This document shows, piece by piece, positions 46,201 to 56,054 of a DNA stretch of 64,000 nt (position 1 is the stretch's first letter; every line of letters starts with the position of its first letter). A model generated the notes under the pieces. It made no database searches. It was not told the DNA's origin and saw only the letters and a list, made by a program, of their open reading frames with translations. This DNA is from Batillaria attramentaria (Eukaryota > Mollusca > Gastropoda > Batillariidae): assembly GCA_018292915.2 (NCBI GenBank), contig JACVVK020000089.1, positions 602,501 to 666,500 on the forward strand, written 5' to 3'. The position numbers and the translations under genes were made by a program.

Positions 46201-47808
46201 GAGGAAAGCTACGAGCTGCATGTAGAGTTTGTCCACCTCCATGTCAGCACAGAGGAGGCGGTGCAGCGGGTATGCCAGGGTCGTGACATGGTCACACAGC
46301 TGTACGGAGAGCACCTTCGCCAGCTGGATAGCATCAGCCATGATTCTTCCGTCTCATGTCCTGAGTGCGGCAAGTTCTTCTCGAAGAACAACCTTATTGA
46401 GCATCTTCGTACACACACAGGGGAACGCCCATTTAAATGTCGCCATTGTACGCGGGATTTTGGGTCACGGATTTCTCTACGCCGTCATCTGCTAGAGCAC
46501 ATTGGAAAATCCAGTTTCACCTGTGAGACCTGTGGTAAAGTGTTCAAGAAACGCCAGCAGTACACGCTTCACCAGCACATGCATGTGAGTGAGAAGAAAG
46601 GGCTGAAGTTTGACTGTGAAGTGTGCGGCGCATCCTTCCTGCTGGAGAGGCAGCTTGTCCACCACAAGAAGCGACATGGTGAACGCAAATTTAAGTGCAC
46701 CGTTCCTGGCTGTCACTGGACTTTTGTGCTGAAACCAGAGCTGGAGCAGCACATGACAACCCATACCAAAGAAAAGAAGTACCTCTGCGACATCTGCGGC
46801 TGGGGAGCGTACAGCACCACCAATCTCCGACGACACGCTAAGACCCACCAGCCAGCCAAAGAAATCCCGTGCGAGTACTGCCCTTACAAAGCTGGCTGCA
46901 AGACACATCTGAAGAGGCACATGAGGATTCATATTGGTGCTAAGCCTTTCAAGTGCCTCTACTGTACCTATGCATGTAACACTCACGAGAACATGCGCAA
47001 GCATATTCTGAAAACCCGAAAACACAAAGGGTTGAAGATCTATCCATGCAAGTTCTGTGGGTATCAGTCCAATGAAGCGAAGGATTTCAGGAGCCACCTG
47101 ATGCAGGACCATATGGACTACGTCAAATCCAGGCCATCTGAGTCTCTGGTCAAGTTCACTGGGCTATATCACCCTGAGGAGGACATCACTCAGCCACCTG
47201 AGGGCAGTGAGATCCATCAGGTGATGAAGGGGCGCTTCATGAAGGTGTATGATGGAACCAGGATCGGAGGGACAGGAGACCCAGTGGCACCACCCGGCAA
47301 GAAGAGGAAGGTCCGAAGGAACAACCAGTCTGTCCAAGCGGAGCAGGAGGACATCTCTGAGGACACTACTACTGTAAAGGCCGACAGTACAGCTTCAAAT
47401 GAACAGATCCCTGTGCTGACCCAAGACATTGTTGACACCAGCGGAGCACCAGTTTCATTGGTCACGCAGCAGCAGCAGCAGCCTTTGACAGTGACCATCC
47501 AACAAGCGGACGGTAATGTCTACCCTCGCGGGTTGCCGTGGACAGTGGTAGCTCAGGATAGTCAGCCAGGGAACTGGTGTCAGAGTATGGACGTGGTCGT
47601 GCCACACTCAGTCACCTACCGGGCTCCACAGGCTGTTCAAGTGGTGGGTAACACAGCAGGAGGGACGGCCTACGTGAACACGCCCGGTAGTGATGTGCCG
47701 ACCATCCTCACCATGGTTAATGTGGACAGGCAGACTTTCCAGCAGATGGAGGCCAGCGGCTACCAGGTGATTGCCACTGGGGGCACTACAATAAGTCAGT
47801 GTCCATGA
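43285..47808 (+). CDS. ZNF407: ZNF407-like C2H2 zinc-finger protein, single large coding exon
   Basis: 1,507 residues. Probably a nuclear DNA-binding regulator. The start is the first ATG after the acceptor at 43281-43282; the frame stays open upstream to 43072 but only through low-complexity intron. An N-terminal CxxC...H...C motif (residues 11-29) precedes a Ser/Gln-rich, acidic region. WKPGQGP occurs twice, near 273 and 293. Two U1/JAZ-type fingers follow (first Cys 319, 412). C2H2 fingers then start at Cys 495, 546, 581, 625, 667, 693, 895, 923 and 963, and a C-terminal array at 1025, 1052, 1080, 1111, 1138, 1168, 1196, 1224 and 1255. One array finger has the CxxxxC spacing CTVPGC. A basic GKKRKVRR (1338-1345) is a likely nuclear signal; the C-terminus is Gln- and Val-rich. 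The array matches the order, odd spacing and ENxRKHIL...KHxGxK linker I know from vertebrate ZNF407. That protein is longer (about 2,200 residues), so upstream coding exons or real shortening are both possible. Certainty is high for the gene and fair for orthology. Confidence 0.9.
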   Translation: MEDELDTHICLACNQTIEGLMNYVVHKKSQCQKRRSGLQPQPQQQPDQASYNSDQQLFDQPLRAGSSGPSHRGTHQNELLGAASRGYGLRSQDNVMLSSLQQPSNYGRRHSGYGQQQNSQNSAAAALTGGGPNASASLSVDVSSPLSSFIDSAFSPDDDDGPVDPNSVLNGQESPRSRPDFFQSLELKSITGEEKAAAGSQGRNLRSRKRGLQEDTLDLDLPITMILSNLDFSSDEEENGVVGFPSEGEESDVSDSELEWSSSPPKTHTGGKWKPGQGPSQKYHPHAPVGGKWKPGQGPGDGKTKGARGNFKYTKPFFCNLCKSTFPNRFSYNGHFDSKTHKDAVAAHRAGTAGRREQQQSEDDGAFILALDPTTGEFTESVTESDNALSQASLSSTQMSASKKRHYAGPFCETCDLYFDSIRVYHIHCETKKHKENVEKRNRDIHEAMLGPAENADTGNTVTAKDGTEAGGAVKEAGDQQQAKDKQGLTGTHYCVVCKKTFKRKYEMARHLLTHFHKQRAMKHPKALEMLDKYNKYVIRLCPFQCNICQFYFNRASDLLDHLQTPGHQVQCSDLVGPLLCVTCKYKTYSPDVLLQHVQSEPHKQEVASKYHVCIIKECHSKITCKYCGVQMHSAVRMKRHIDFRHKNRKVQEPLKVRKEKSSEAQCPICGKLCRNRSTLLKHYQCHQKRYKCDVCNKSFSEVYQLRRHMSTSLHERKKSMMEGKEIVVKDSDSEDEPELSDGTLTPAKENADTTDHNSIDAGQVRRSGRARKPKLFGTGGEDESVSQVIRTVLESSDLSKDFSSADGPVQTETAEYQDISVILNQENGSGGVDLKNESTVDMRDIAFNNAEEHSEDSSDIEENVNPTSQNDTKDLTFVVKPKQPKAKGVGLFTCEQCEFVGNEMLDLKEHYLAEHPSSLHTCEPCDQFFLSTKAYKIHCAGGTHQACLSKLGANAKLELQVCPHCSMKFSDEESYELHVEFVHLHVSTEEAVQRVCQGRDMVTQLYGEHLRQLDSISHDSSVSCPECGKFFSKNNLIEHLRTHTGERPFKCRHCTRDFGSRISLRRHLLEHIGKSSFTCETCGKVFKKRQQYTLHQHMHVSEKKGLKFDCEVCGASFLLERQLVHHKKRHGERKFKCTVPGCHWTFVLKPELEQHMTTHTKEKKYLCDICGWGAYSTTNLRRHAKTHQPAKEIPCEYCPYKAGCKTHLKRHMRIHIGAKPFKCLYCTYACNTHENMRKHILKTRKHKGLKIYPCKFCGYQSNEAKDFRSHLMQDHMDYVKSRPSESLVKFTGLYHPEEDITQPPEGSEIHQVMKGRFMKVYDGTRIGGTGDPVAPPGKKRKVRRNNQSVQAEQEDISEDTTTVKADSTASNEQIPVLTQDIVDTSGAPVSLVTQQQQQPLTVTIQQADGNVYPRGLPWTVVAQDSQPGNWCQSMDVVVPHSVTYRAPQAVQVVGNTAGGTAYVNTPGSDVPTILTMVNVDRQTFQQMEASGYQVIATGGTTISQCP

Positions 47809-49265
47809 TCATGAATAACCCTCATACTCATAGATTTGGAGAATGGGAGAGACACATACTTTCAACTTTGCTGTACTTTTAGTCTTCAGCACACTGGTGG
47901 TGTACTGCAGCAGAAATATTCTTGCAGTAGGATACCAATCAGTCGTAGTATTACTCTTGTCTTTGCTGGTCACACACAGTGTTGTGAACTAATTAGTGTT
48001 TGTGTTGATTATAGCAGTAACATCAGAAACAGGCTGAAAATAAAATGATCGCTGGCAAGTGGAATCATACCGGAAGACCTTGATCGGGTTCAACCTGCTC
48101 ATCTGAAACACATGTACGCTTAGTTATGTAGTGTGACATACATCAGAGACAACATGACGTTAAAAAAACAAAAACATATGATTCTTGTGCGTGGCAACAG
48201 TGTCTTGCTATGCCAAAGAGAAAAACATTCAGAAGCTGTGACTATTTTCTTTTCCTCTTGATGAATCTTGCTTGGGAGGGGGGGGGGGGGGGTCACAAGG
48301 TTTTTCCTGGTGCTTGATTGTGCAGCAGCAGATTCGTGTGAACCATCAGAAACATGTAACGTGTATGCTGACTGTTGTTTCTTTGCATTTGTATGTAGTG
48401 TAGATGTTGAAAGTCAAGTGTGACAGTGAGTGTGTACGTATGCATACATGTGTGTGTGAGAGAGAGGGAGAGCGACTCCAAAAGGCATACCGGTATACAT
48501 GTATTTGTTTTGTAAGCTTGGACACGCCAGGAAAATGAATATTGATGAAAATCAGATGAAAATTACATTGTGTTGAAAATCAAATGAAAATATTATTGTA
48601 CTGGACCTTCACATCATGTGCAATCAGTTAATGAGATGAAGGAGCTTGGTGTGAACAAGTTTCAGATTATAAGGAATGTTGTAGTGTGTGGTGCTAAGTT
48701 TTTTTGTGGGTTTTTTTGGTGTTTATTTTTTTAAGGGATGTGTGCGCGTGTGTGTGTGTGTGTGTATGCAAATTATATGTATGCAAATTAATGTTTTACC
48801 CGATTTGTGAAATTTCTGATTGATGTTAGACTTTGTAAATGTGGAGTGTGTGTATGTGTGTGTGTATGAGAGAGAGAGAGAGAGACTTTGTATTCTTTCT
48901 ATAAAAAGAAAATTGAAAGTCTTTATAGATTATTAGGAATGGTTGTTAAATTTTATGAATAGTATTAATCTCAAAATTGTACAGTATTGAGAGCAGTGAA
49001 TATGGATCTATCAGCATGTATTTCAAAAATATGTAGTTGAAAACTCCTGTAAAATAATTGACATATTGTGTGTGAATATATCCAGCTGGCACTTTTCATT
49101 TTTAGTTTGTTACATAACATTCTGTGGATCCACACGAAGAAGGTTTGATTTGTCAAGTTATCATTGAGTTTTGTTAGAATCTGTATCAAGGCTCTCAGGA
49201 GACCAGAACATGGAATAAAACCACTTTCTTATGAGTATTATCTACATTTTTTTTATGTGTGTGGT

Positions 49266-49313
<48 letters not shown>

Positions 49314-49400
49314 GTTTGTTCTTCAAAACGGCAAGTTTGAAATTTGGTTGCAAGACCAAAACTTCCACCGTTTTCAAATAAAGTTATTTCAATTTCAATT
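47809..49400 (+). other. ZNF407: 3' UTR of the ZNF407-like gene
   Basis: AT-rich text continues without a change in texture from the stop codon to about 49.4 kb, then composition shifts to GC-richer DNA. It contains a G run at 48278-48292, short GT and GA repeats (48751-48768, 48849-48884) and a CT run at 49269-49311. There is no other gene. The extent is inferred from composition and the AATAAA at 49377. Confidence 0.55.
48039..49382 (+). terminator. ZNF407: candidate poly(A) signals
   Basis: AATAAA hexamers occur at 48039-48044, 49214-49219 and 49377-49382. The last has the most typical setting (TCAAATAAAGTTATTTCAATTTC followed by a T/CT-rich stretch) and coincides with the end of the AT-rich domain. 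Alternative use is possible. Confidence 0.5.
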
Positions 49401-49679
49401 TTTTTCTCTCTCTCTCCCTCTCTCCCTCTTTCTCTCTCGCAGAAACACACACACGCACTTAGGCACACGCGCACACACTTGTAATACGGTGCATGCATCG
49501 CCGTGTGTTTTCAATGTGGCTATGCACAGCATTTCACTTCGATCTGAAAAGCGAAAGGTTGAGCGGGCGCATTGACTGTCTGGCACACAGTGGCACACCG
49601 GCTGAGCAAAATTGATGCGATGATAATTTCGAGCTATTGTGAAACACGTGACCTAACTGACACCCTTTTACCACTAGGG

Positions 49680-50700
49680 TGAAAATGCACGAATGTAGTC
49701 AATATCAGCAGCGACTGACGAGCATATTCCGGCAAGGCGGGATCCGAACAAAACTGACGCCGGCGCGCATTCAGTCACAAACGCACACGCTGAGGCAGTC
49801 TGAATAATATGATGTTTACGAATGGGATTTTCTGAACACGTGAACAGACTGCTTTCACCTTTTCGTCTATTGGTAATCTCAGGTTTAGGCTATGCCGGGA
49901 AGGGGGTTCCGGGTTGGCCGAATGGTAGAGCGTTGGGCTTCTAATGCTCGGGTCAGTCGTGAGTTCGTATCCTGGCTGGGGCTAAATATTTGTACTGGCT
50001 TTTTCATCGCTGTCCCGTCTTTGATATCACCCTTACGTGGTGGAAAAGGACGTTAAACCCCCAAACCCCCACCCGCCCTATGCCGGGAAGGGAACCGATC
50101 GGCAAAACACGCAGACGCGCGCACACATACTGGTACGCACGCACCCGGTTCAGTCTCTGATCGTTCTGAACTTAGTCGTGAGGTGTTTAATAAGACGACT
50201 TTATAATCTGACAAGTAAACAAACTGATTTTTCTTCTTTTTATCTTTTTATCTTTTCATCATCAGTCTGATAATGTCGGGTGTAGGTTATGGACCGGCTG
50301 TGAACAGCCTGCATAATCAAGTATTCTGGCGAAAACTGACCGGCACGCTCGGCATACGCACACACACGCACTCCCTCAGTGACCCGGCGTTTTGAAGTTA
50401 GTGATGTAATGTTTACCAGTCAGATTTTTTTGCTTTTATCTTTTCATCATTTGGTAACTTAGAGTGTAGGTTATGGGCCGGATGCGAAGAGCCTGCATCA
50501 GTCTCACTGATCATGTCATGAGTCAGTTCTAGAGTGAACCTGAAGTACTGAAAACGGCCGACCACTGCCAGAACACGCACTGACATACGCACACGCACGC
50601 ACGCACTGACACTGAATATTATGATGTTTGTGAATGAGATGTTCTAGACACGTGAACAAAATAATGCTTTCGTCTTTTCATCAGTTGGGATCCCAGGCCG
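49680..50700 (+). repeat. diverged ~200-bp tandem array, SINE inserted
   Basis: Shared landmarks recur three times: 'ATGATGTTTACGAATG' or 'ATGATGTTTGTGAATG', 'CACGTGAACA', 'TCTTTTCATCA', 'GTGTAGGTTATGG(A/G)CCGG', 'GAGCCTGCAT' and a run of CACACGCAC-like words. Units lie at about 49690-49890, 50275-50450 and 50450-50690, with partial text between. The SINE at 49905-50077 interrupts the first. Confidence 0.65.
49905..50077 (+). mobile_element. tRNA-derived SINE with 15-bp TSD
   Basis: Flanked by CTATGCCGGGAAGGG (49890-49904 and 50078-50092). The copy is complete and on the plus strand: head GGGTTGGCCGAATGGTAGAG, B-box-like GAGTTCGTATCC, body, then TTAAACCCCCAAACCCCCA. It is one of only two full plus-strand copies in the window. 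Confidence 0.95.
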
Positions 50701-50704
50701 GCGC

Positions 50705-51370
50705 TGAGATCGGTAATTGCATAGCGGCGTTTCATACCAAAGGGAACTAACTATCCACAATACGGACTCGTACAAGGCTTCGCCGAATTCAAACTCCCTG
50801 TTAATAATTTAATAATTTTGTATTCCTGGACAGACGCCGACTTCCGTGCACTACTGACGTTTGTAAAGAGCATCAGGTGAACCCCATGTTGCCACTCCAT
50901 GTTTCTAACAGCCAATCTAGTCTACTCAGTTCGGCGGTATCTCAACTGAAGTCACGTTGGTCACAATCTTCTTAACTGATGCAGTGGTTTATAAACAAAA
51001 CTGTGAACAGTGTGTACAAGGTACAAGGTACGCAAATTTAAGCAGTTTTCAGTTCAAATTGCTGTGACATCCAACGCGTGATGGCATTTACTACGTTGAC
51101 GAGAACAACAACAAACACCGTGGCTGGGGCCGGGGAAGGGGGGGGGGTGATAATTGTAATTGCTATGCCATCCGCTGCATGACGGTATTTAGTCGTCACG
51201 TGTCAGTTGATGAGTTATTAGAGCCGCCACCGAACAACAAGAAAACAACTAGGGGGAGGGGGGGGGGGTTCGCACCGGCAGACACCAGCAGGCAATTCTT
51301 AGAGAAATTTTAAGAAAAACAAACTTATAGAAATATAGTCTGCCATTGCAACATTACTGTAAATGAACAT
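50705..51370. other. intergenic, nothing recognised
   Basis: Unique sequence with two G runs (51136-51147, 51255-51269). No frame is supported. Confidence 0.5.
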
Positions 51371-51375
51371 ATATA

Positions 51376-51546
51376 TATGGGTGGGTGTTCGGGGGTTTAA
51401 CGTCCTTTTCCACCACATACGGGTGATGTCAGAGACGGGCCAACGATGAAAAAGCCAGCACAAACATTTGGCCCCAGCCGGGATACGAACTCACGACCCG
51501 AGCATTAGAAGTCCAACGCTCTACCATTCGGCCACCCCGGCTCCCC
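51376..51546 (-). mobile_element. tRNA-derived SINE with 11-bp TSD
   Basis: Flanked by GAACATATATA (51365-51375 and 51547-51557). It is complete and close in sequence to the copies at 53.5 and 58.9 kb. Confidence 0.95.
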
Positions 51547-51559
51547 GAACATATATAGA

Positions 51560-52400
51560 GAGATGTCACCCACTGAATATAGTATAAGCTGAACTAGTTA
51601 ATGCTCAAAAATTCTACGTTCTATGTTTGAAACATGTTATAAAATAAACCTGTCTAAAACAAACAAATGTCAAAACTTGAAGGTCCACGAAGCACCACCG
51701 TGAACCGAAACGCCGGGTGACCCGAAACGAGCGACCTTGACCCGTCATAAATCACCGTCAGGCCGGGTGACTTTGACGAAGGGGTGGCACGATCGGTGTG
51801 GTCAGCCGGGGACAGGCAGACGTGTACAACACGTACACATGGCACGTAGATGTGGCAGCTGTACAGCACCAAGTGACAAACACGCTCTGTCGCCTCTCCA
51901 CACACCAGCGGTACGTCACTGGCAGCAAAAAGACAATCTTCAGCATGTCGCGTCTCATGGTCTGATGGAGTGCGTTCACGGTCACATGGGCGAGAGTTGG
52001 TGCACCCTCATAGCGTTACTATATAAAATTTCGCAAAGAGATCTGCTATATCCGCTACATCCAACTATAGACCCTTTGATTTCTTATCCGTGCATACCGA
52101 GAAAGGAAGAGGCTTAGACTAATGTGATGATAAATTCAACATCCAATGACTCTCAGTGAAGCGGAATCGGTGGCAGTTTTCATGAAACTCAAACTACAAA
52201 CGGTCCTGTCGTTTAAATTTATCAATTAAATTGAAACTACAAGGCAGTCCTTTGGAGAGAAAAAAAAAAAAAAAAAAACTTATTGCGAAATTTCATTCAA
52301 ATTTGGAAGGAAGAATAAAGACTGAAAACCGAAATGGGATGTCCTGTAAAAATTGCCTAGTCCTTTAGACCTTACCAAACCTAACCTAACATACAAACCT
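51560..52400. other. intergenic, nothing recognised
   Basis: Unique sequence. A 126-codon plus-strand frame at 51737-52117 has no recognisable domain. Poly-A lies at 52260-52279. Confidence 0.45.
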
Positions 52401-52404
52401 TACC

Positions 52405-52448
52405 TAACATAATGTACCGCGCAAATTTTTGCGCGGTACATTATGTTA
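52405..52448. repeat. perfect 21-bp inverted repeat (hairpin)
   Basis: The left arm 52405-52425 (TAACATAATGTACCGCGCAA...) and right arm 52428-52448 are perfect reverse complements with only two bases between them. The text to the left is rich in CCTAAC words. It could form a cruciform or an RNA hairpin. No neighbouring gene or element explains it. Confidence 0.97.
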
Positions 52449-52449
52449 T

Positions 52450-53095
52450 ATACTGACATTTACGCCAAAAGCGTCTTGCGTGGGAGGGATCGGAATCATT
52501 GATATATTCTAAGTACACGGCTGATTCGGAACACCCGTGTTCATGTGCTCTTCTCTGAACAGAATGGTTTCTTAATGGACAGTACATGTACTCTTACTAC
52601 ACTCACTACTTTTACTCTTCGGGCGGCTGAACTCGACCATGGCTTCTGAGCCGGGTCACTGTCCACACTGATGAGACTGTTTCTCCGGCCCAGCTTCGAT
52701 AAATCTTACGTACAACACAAAGGAATTTCTAGGTGTCGTTTTGCATCTCTAGTAAAGAAATAACATTATTTTGCTTTCCCAGCTGGGCAGGGCACCCTTC
52801 TCGGCGAGTGAAGATAAATGCATGTCCCGTCAGCCGACCTCCGTATCAGTCAGAAATAAAATATCTCGGCAAACAAACACAAAAGTGCATATCAATTTTG
52901 TTGCGAATCCGACTGAATCGACGCCGGTGACTAATCAAGCACTGGTGCAAATTCTGAAAGAACTCTCAAAACTCGCTGGATTCTGGTCGTTTGTTCATTA
53001 TTTTAAGACACTAAAAACCAATTCTATCTGAACTATTTGCAGTGATATTGATACTGCTACATCTTTTGTCTCGTTATTGTTGTAAAGAGATGCGC
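52450..53095. other. intergenic, nothing recognised
   Basis: Unique sequence. Short frames only. Confidence 0.5.
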
Positions 53096-53106
53096 GCGCG
53101 AGCGCG

Positions 53107-53144
53107 CGTGTGTGTGTGTATGTGTGTGTGTGTGTGTGTGTGTG
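53107..53144. repeat. (GT)n microsatellite
   Basis: About 17 GT units, preceded by GC-alternating text (GCGCGCGAGCGCGC). Confidence 0.95.
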
Positions 53145-53320
53145 AATCAGAAAGCAGGTCCATTCCACAAGGTGCCTGAACCGCTTTGGAAGGATGTTTT
53201 TCTTTCTTCCCCCAACTCCTTTGTTTTGGTTGTTGTGGTGGTGGTGGTGTTTTTTGTCCCCCCCCCCTCCTTCTGTTTCGTTTCTTTTGTCCTCCCTTCA
53301 TCATTTTCCCTTTTTTTTTT
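53145..53320 (+). mobile_element. internal fragment of the MITE-like family
   Basis: AATCAGAAAGCAGGTCCATTC, GGTGCCTGAACCG and the following T-rich part match the interior of the elements at 54731 and 56933. Both terminal inverted repeats are missing. Confidence 0.6.
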
Positions 53321-53522
53321 TTCGTTTACACTTTATTCATTTGTATCTTTTACAATATGCATTTCATGTTTGACACATGTGTGTACATGCATGTCTAACA
53401 TTGGACTGGTGGTGAGTACACCTCTGTGCAATAACTTATCAAGTACAAAGCTATGCTGTCAGCCACTCACACTTTTTAACGTGCACATGTACATATTTTT
53501 TTGTCCCGTTATTGTTGTAGAG

Positions 53523-53697
53523 GGTGGGTGGGTGTTTGGGGGTTTAACGTCCTTTTCCACCACATAGAGTGATATCAAAGACGGGGCAACGACTGAAAAA
53601 ACGCCAGCACAAATATTTGGCCCCAGCCGCGATACGAACTCACGACCCGAGCATTAGAAGTCCAACGCTCTACCATTCGACCACCCCGGCTCCCCTG
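53523..53697 (-). mobile_element. tRNA-derived SINE with 11-bp TSD
   Basis: Flanked by TTGTTGTAGAG (53512-53522 and 53698-53708). It is complete. The insertion site resembles the text at 53066-53090 (CGTTATTGTTGTAAAGAGATG), so it landed in a locally duplicated sequence. Confidence 0.95.
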
Positions 53698-53814
53698 TTG
53701 TTGTAGAGAGATGCGGGCACATCACCATTTGTTCAGCGCCAACCATTTTATTTTATTTTATTTTTTTTAGTAGCACAGTACAAGACTCGTGCGTCTTCTC
53801 CCTTCCTGTAACGT

Positions 53815-53845
53815 CACGTTACGTCACGTGACGATGGCTGCATGG
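53815..53845 (+). promoter_or_regulatory. CRE and E-box cluster next to an ATG
   Basis: ACGTCACGTTACGTCACGTG contains two CRE-like half sites and the palindrome TCACGTGAC (53824-53832). GATGGCTGCATGG follows directly, which resembles a YY1-type start region. The frame from the ATG at 53834 stays open for about 137 codons but has no recognisable domain. It may be a lone promoter-like patch. Confidence 0.25.
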
Positions 53846-54489
53846 GGACCGTCATCGACCGTCACGAATTTGGTCCACGTTCAAAGTCGAGCACCCCCGC
53901 TCAGTGCTCGCCGCGCGTTTCTGCCCAGTCGCTTCCGTTACATCAGGGTGCCAGTTGCACAAACAGTTGATTACAGGAAAACAAGGCTTCTTCAAGAATG
54001 GGTTAAGTGGGCTTATCGATTTTCCCTCTGGCTGTGCTCAGCTGTCCGTGTGACTGACACCTCGCGAGATGTCTGCCACTCACAATGCCGGCCCGAGTCT
54101 TCACCGTGTGACCAGAATTCTCCGCCAGAAAGACGTTTCACCTCATTTCAAGGCGTGCGAATTCACTTGCGGTCGTGTTCTAGAACTGCCGCTGGGATAA
54201 GGTCAGAGGGTTGGTTGGTTGGTTGGTTGGTTGGTTGGCTATAGTAGTTATTGCTATTGGTGGTGGCGTTATTGGCATACCGGCCTTTCTGGGCCCGTTA
54301 GCGATTCGCCATTTGTTCAGAACCACCATATTTCGAGTTTCTGCATGAATGTGTGTGTGTTCAATGTACATAGTGTTTTCCATTCCGCGACTTCTGTTGG
54401 ATGGACAGCGTGCTCACTTGACATTTCTGCAAGCACGAAGGCGATATAGCGTCGCAGACGATCATGCACGTGAATTGTGACTGGCGGGT

Positions 54490-54690
54490 TGGTTGAAGAA
54501 AAAAATCCCCATCACGCAAAGTCCTGTCAACCAGTGAAGGGATTTGAACCATGTGCCTAAGGATCGGCACGCGGACGCCTTAACCAACACACAAAGTGCC
54601 CTGGCTGGTTGGTCTTCAAGAGATTTCAGTGACGCCATTTTCCACCAGATGAGGGTGATATCAAAAGTAATAATCACCACCACCACCATT
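54490..54690 (-). mobile_element. tRNA-like SINE relative
   Basis: On the minus strand the unit at 54528-54600 has GTTGGTTAAGGCGTCCG (A-box side) and GGTTCAAATCCC (B-box). To its right on the plus strand, 'GCCATTTTCCACCAGATGAGGGTGATATCAAAAG' at 54634-54667 is a piece of the main SINE body. Either a nested or a recombined copy. Confidence 0.55.
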
Positions 54691-54730
54691 TCACCAAGAA
54701 ATCGTTTCCTTTGACTGTGTAAATGGATCT

Positions 54731-55027
54731 GGGCTCGCATGTAAAAGTCGAGGTTTGGGATTTTAGCTCCGGGTTAAAGTCTAACCTCGAACTAAACTAG
54801 CTCTAGGGCAAAATTTTCTGGGATTTGTTTGTTTGTTTGTTGTTTTTTTTAAATCAGGAAGCGGGTCCATTCCACCATGGTGCCTAAGCCATTATAGAAG
54901 GGTTTTTTCTTCCTTTATTCGCTTCCCTTTTTTTAAATTCAGTTTTGTTTTGGGGTGGCTTTTGTCCTAGTCTGGGTTAGGCCCGTAGCCGTGGGTTAAA
55001 TTAAACTCGAGTTTTACATGCGGGCCC
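54731..55027 (+). mobile_element. MITE-like TIR element, copy 2
   Basis: It starts GGGCTCGCATGTAAAAGTCG and ends with the inverse ...TTTTACATGCGGGCCC, giving a 25-bp TIR with few mismatches. It contains AAGCGGGTCCATTCCACC and CCTAGTCTGGGTTAGGCCCG. No open frame; 297 bp. Confidence 0.8.
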
Positions 55028-55239
55028 TGCTTGGTTAACAGGTCCATCACAGTCAAGCATACATCAAATCAGAGGCTACCCAGTCTGACTGAAGTGAATT
55101 GTGTTCAGGTGGACTGTTCGCCTGTCCACGCAGGATAGCTGTCCCCCCTCCCTCCCCCTCCCCCCACCCTAACCTGCCCGATAAGGTTGTCTCCAATCAC
55201 TTTTGTGGCGGGGATAGTCAACATTAGCTTACTACCTAG

Positions 55240-55341
55240 GTAGGACGCTAACAGGCGGTTAGCAGTTAATGGATATCTCACATGGCAACTGTGACTTTTA
55301 TACCCTCTAGACAGGGTATGCAAAAATGTATGCTATATATG

Positions 55342-55402
<61 letters not shown>
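55240..55402 (+). repeat. (GT)n array with a related 5' unit
   Basis: GCTAACAGGCGGTTAGCAG and ATATCTCACATGGCAACTG at 55249-55290 resemble the non-microsatellite unit at 6448-6951. A (GT)n run follows at about 55342-55402. Confidence 0.6.
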
Positions 55403-55408
<6 letters not shown>

Positions 55409-55612
55409 TATATTGCAAATTTTACTCATGTCAGTGTATGTTTTCTACCTTTTTAACTCTTTTCTCTAGTTTTTTTAGTGCCTTTTTTTGAGTGGCAACG
55501 GCTGACTAAAAACTGACCAATGTATGGCCAAATCTTTTCCGTTGTAAAATAAAGTTCGTTCGTTCGTTCGTTCATTCTTTCGTTCGTTAATTCGTTCTCT
55601 CTCTCTCTCTGG

Positions 55613-55615
<3 letters not shown>

Positions 55616-55695
<80 letters not shown>
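55616..55695. repeat. (GT)n microsatellite
   Basis: About 38 GT units with one C interruption. It is preceded by (CGTT)n and (CT)n. Confidence 0.95.
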
Positions 55696-55974
55696 TCTGT
55701 ACCTGCGGCGGAGATACATTTCAGTTTGACACACTTTTTCCCCCAAAGACTGTCTGTCGCAGCAGACAAGTGAAAAGATATCTTGACTGCCTCACTCGAT
55801 CGGAATCTCGATCTTCTTTCTCTTCCTCCTCGTCTTTGTTTGTTTTTTTTTCCTCAGAGTGCAGTTTCACATCTCACGAACTGCGTAATGCTGCAAGCTG
55901 AGTGTAAAGTGCGTTTGTTCGGATCCACTTATATTTTAGTCGTTATCTTTTTCATTTTTCTCTTCAATATCACA

Positions 55975-55982
55975 CACGCACG

Positions 55983-56051
<69 letters not shown>
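55975..56051. repeat. (AC)n microsatellite
   Basis: About 36 AC units with one slip (ACCACA). Confidence 0.95.
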
Positions 56052-56053
<2 letters not shown>

Positions 56054-56054
56054 C

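Noticed and set aside
46492..47112. 206-codon open frame on the minus strand inside the zinc-finger exon
   Set aside because: It is the antisense shadow of the finger array; its residues follow from the complementary codons and no domain is visible.
52370..52410. Telomere-like CCTAACCTAAC text
   Set aside because: Only two or three imperfect units are present, with changing spacing. It is too short and irregular for a telomeric tract.
53789..54244. 151-codon plus-strand frame
   Set aside because: No domain is visible and the end is a GGTT repeat. Only the promoter-like patch at its start was kept as a low-confidence feature.
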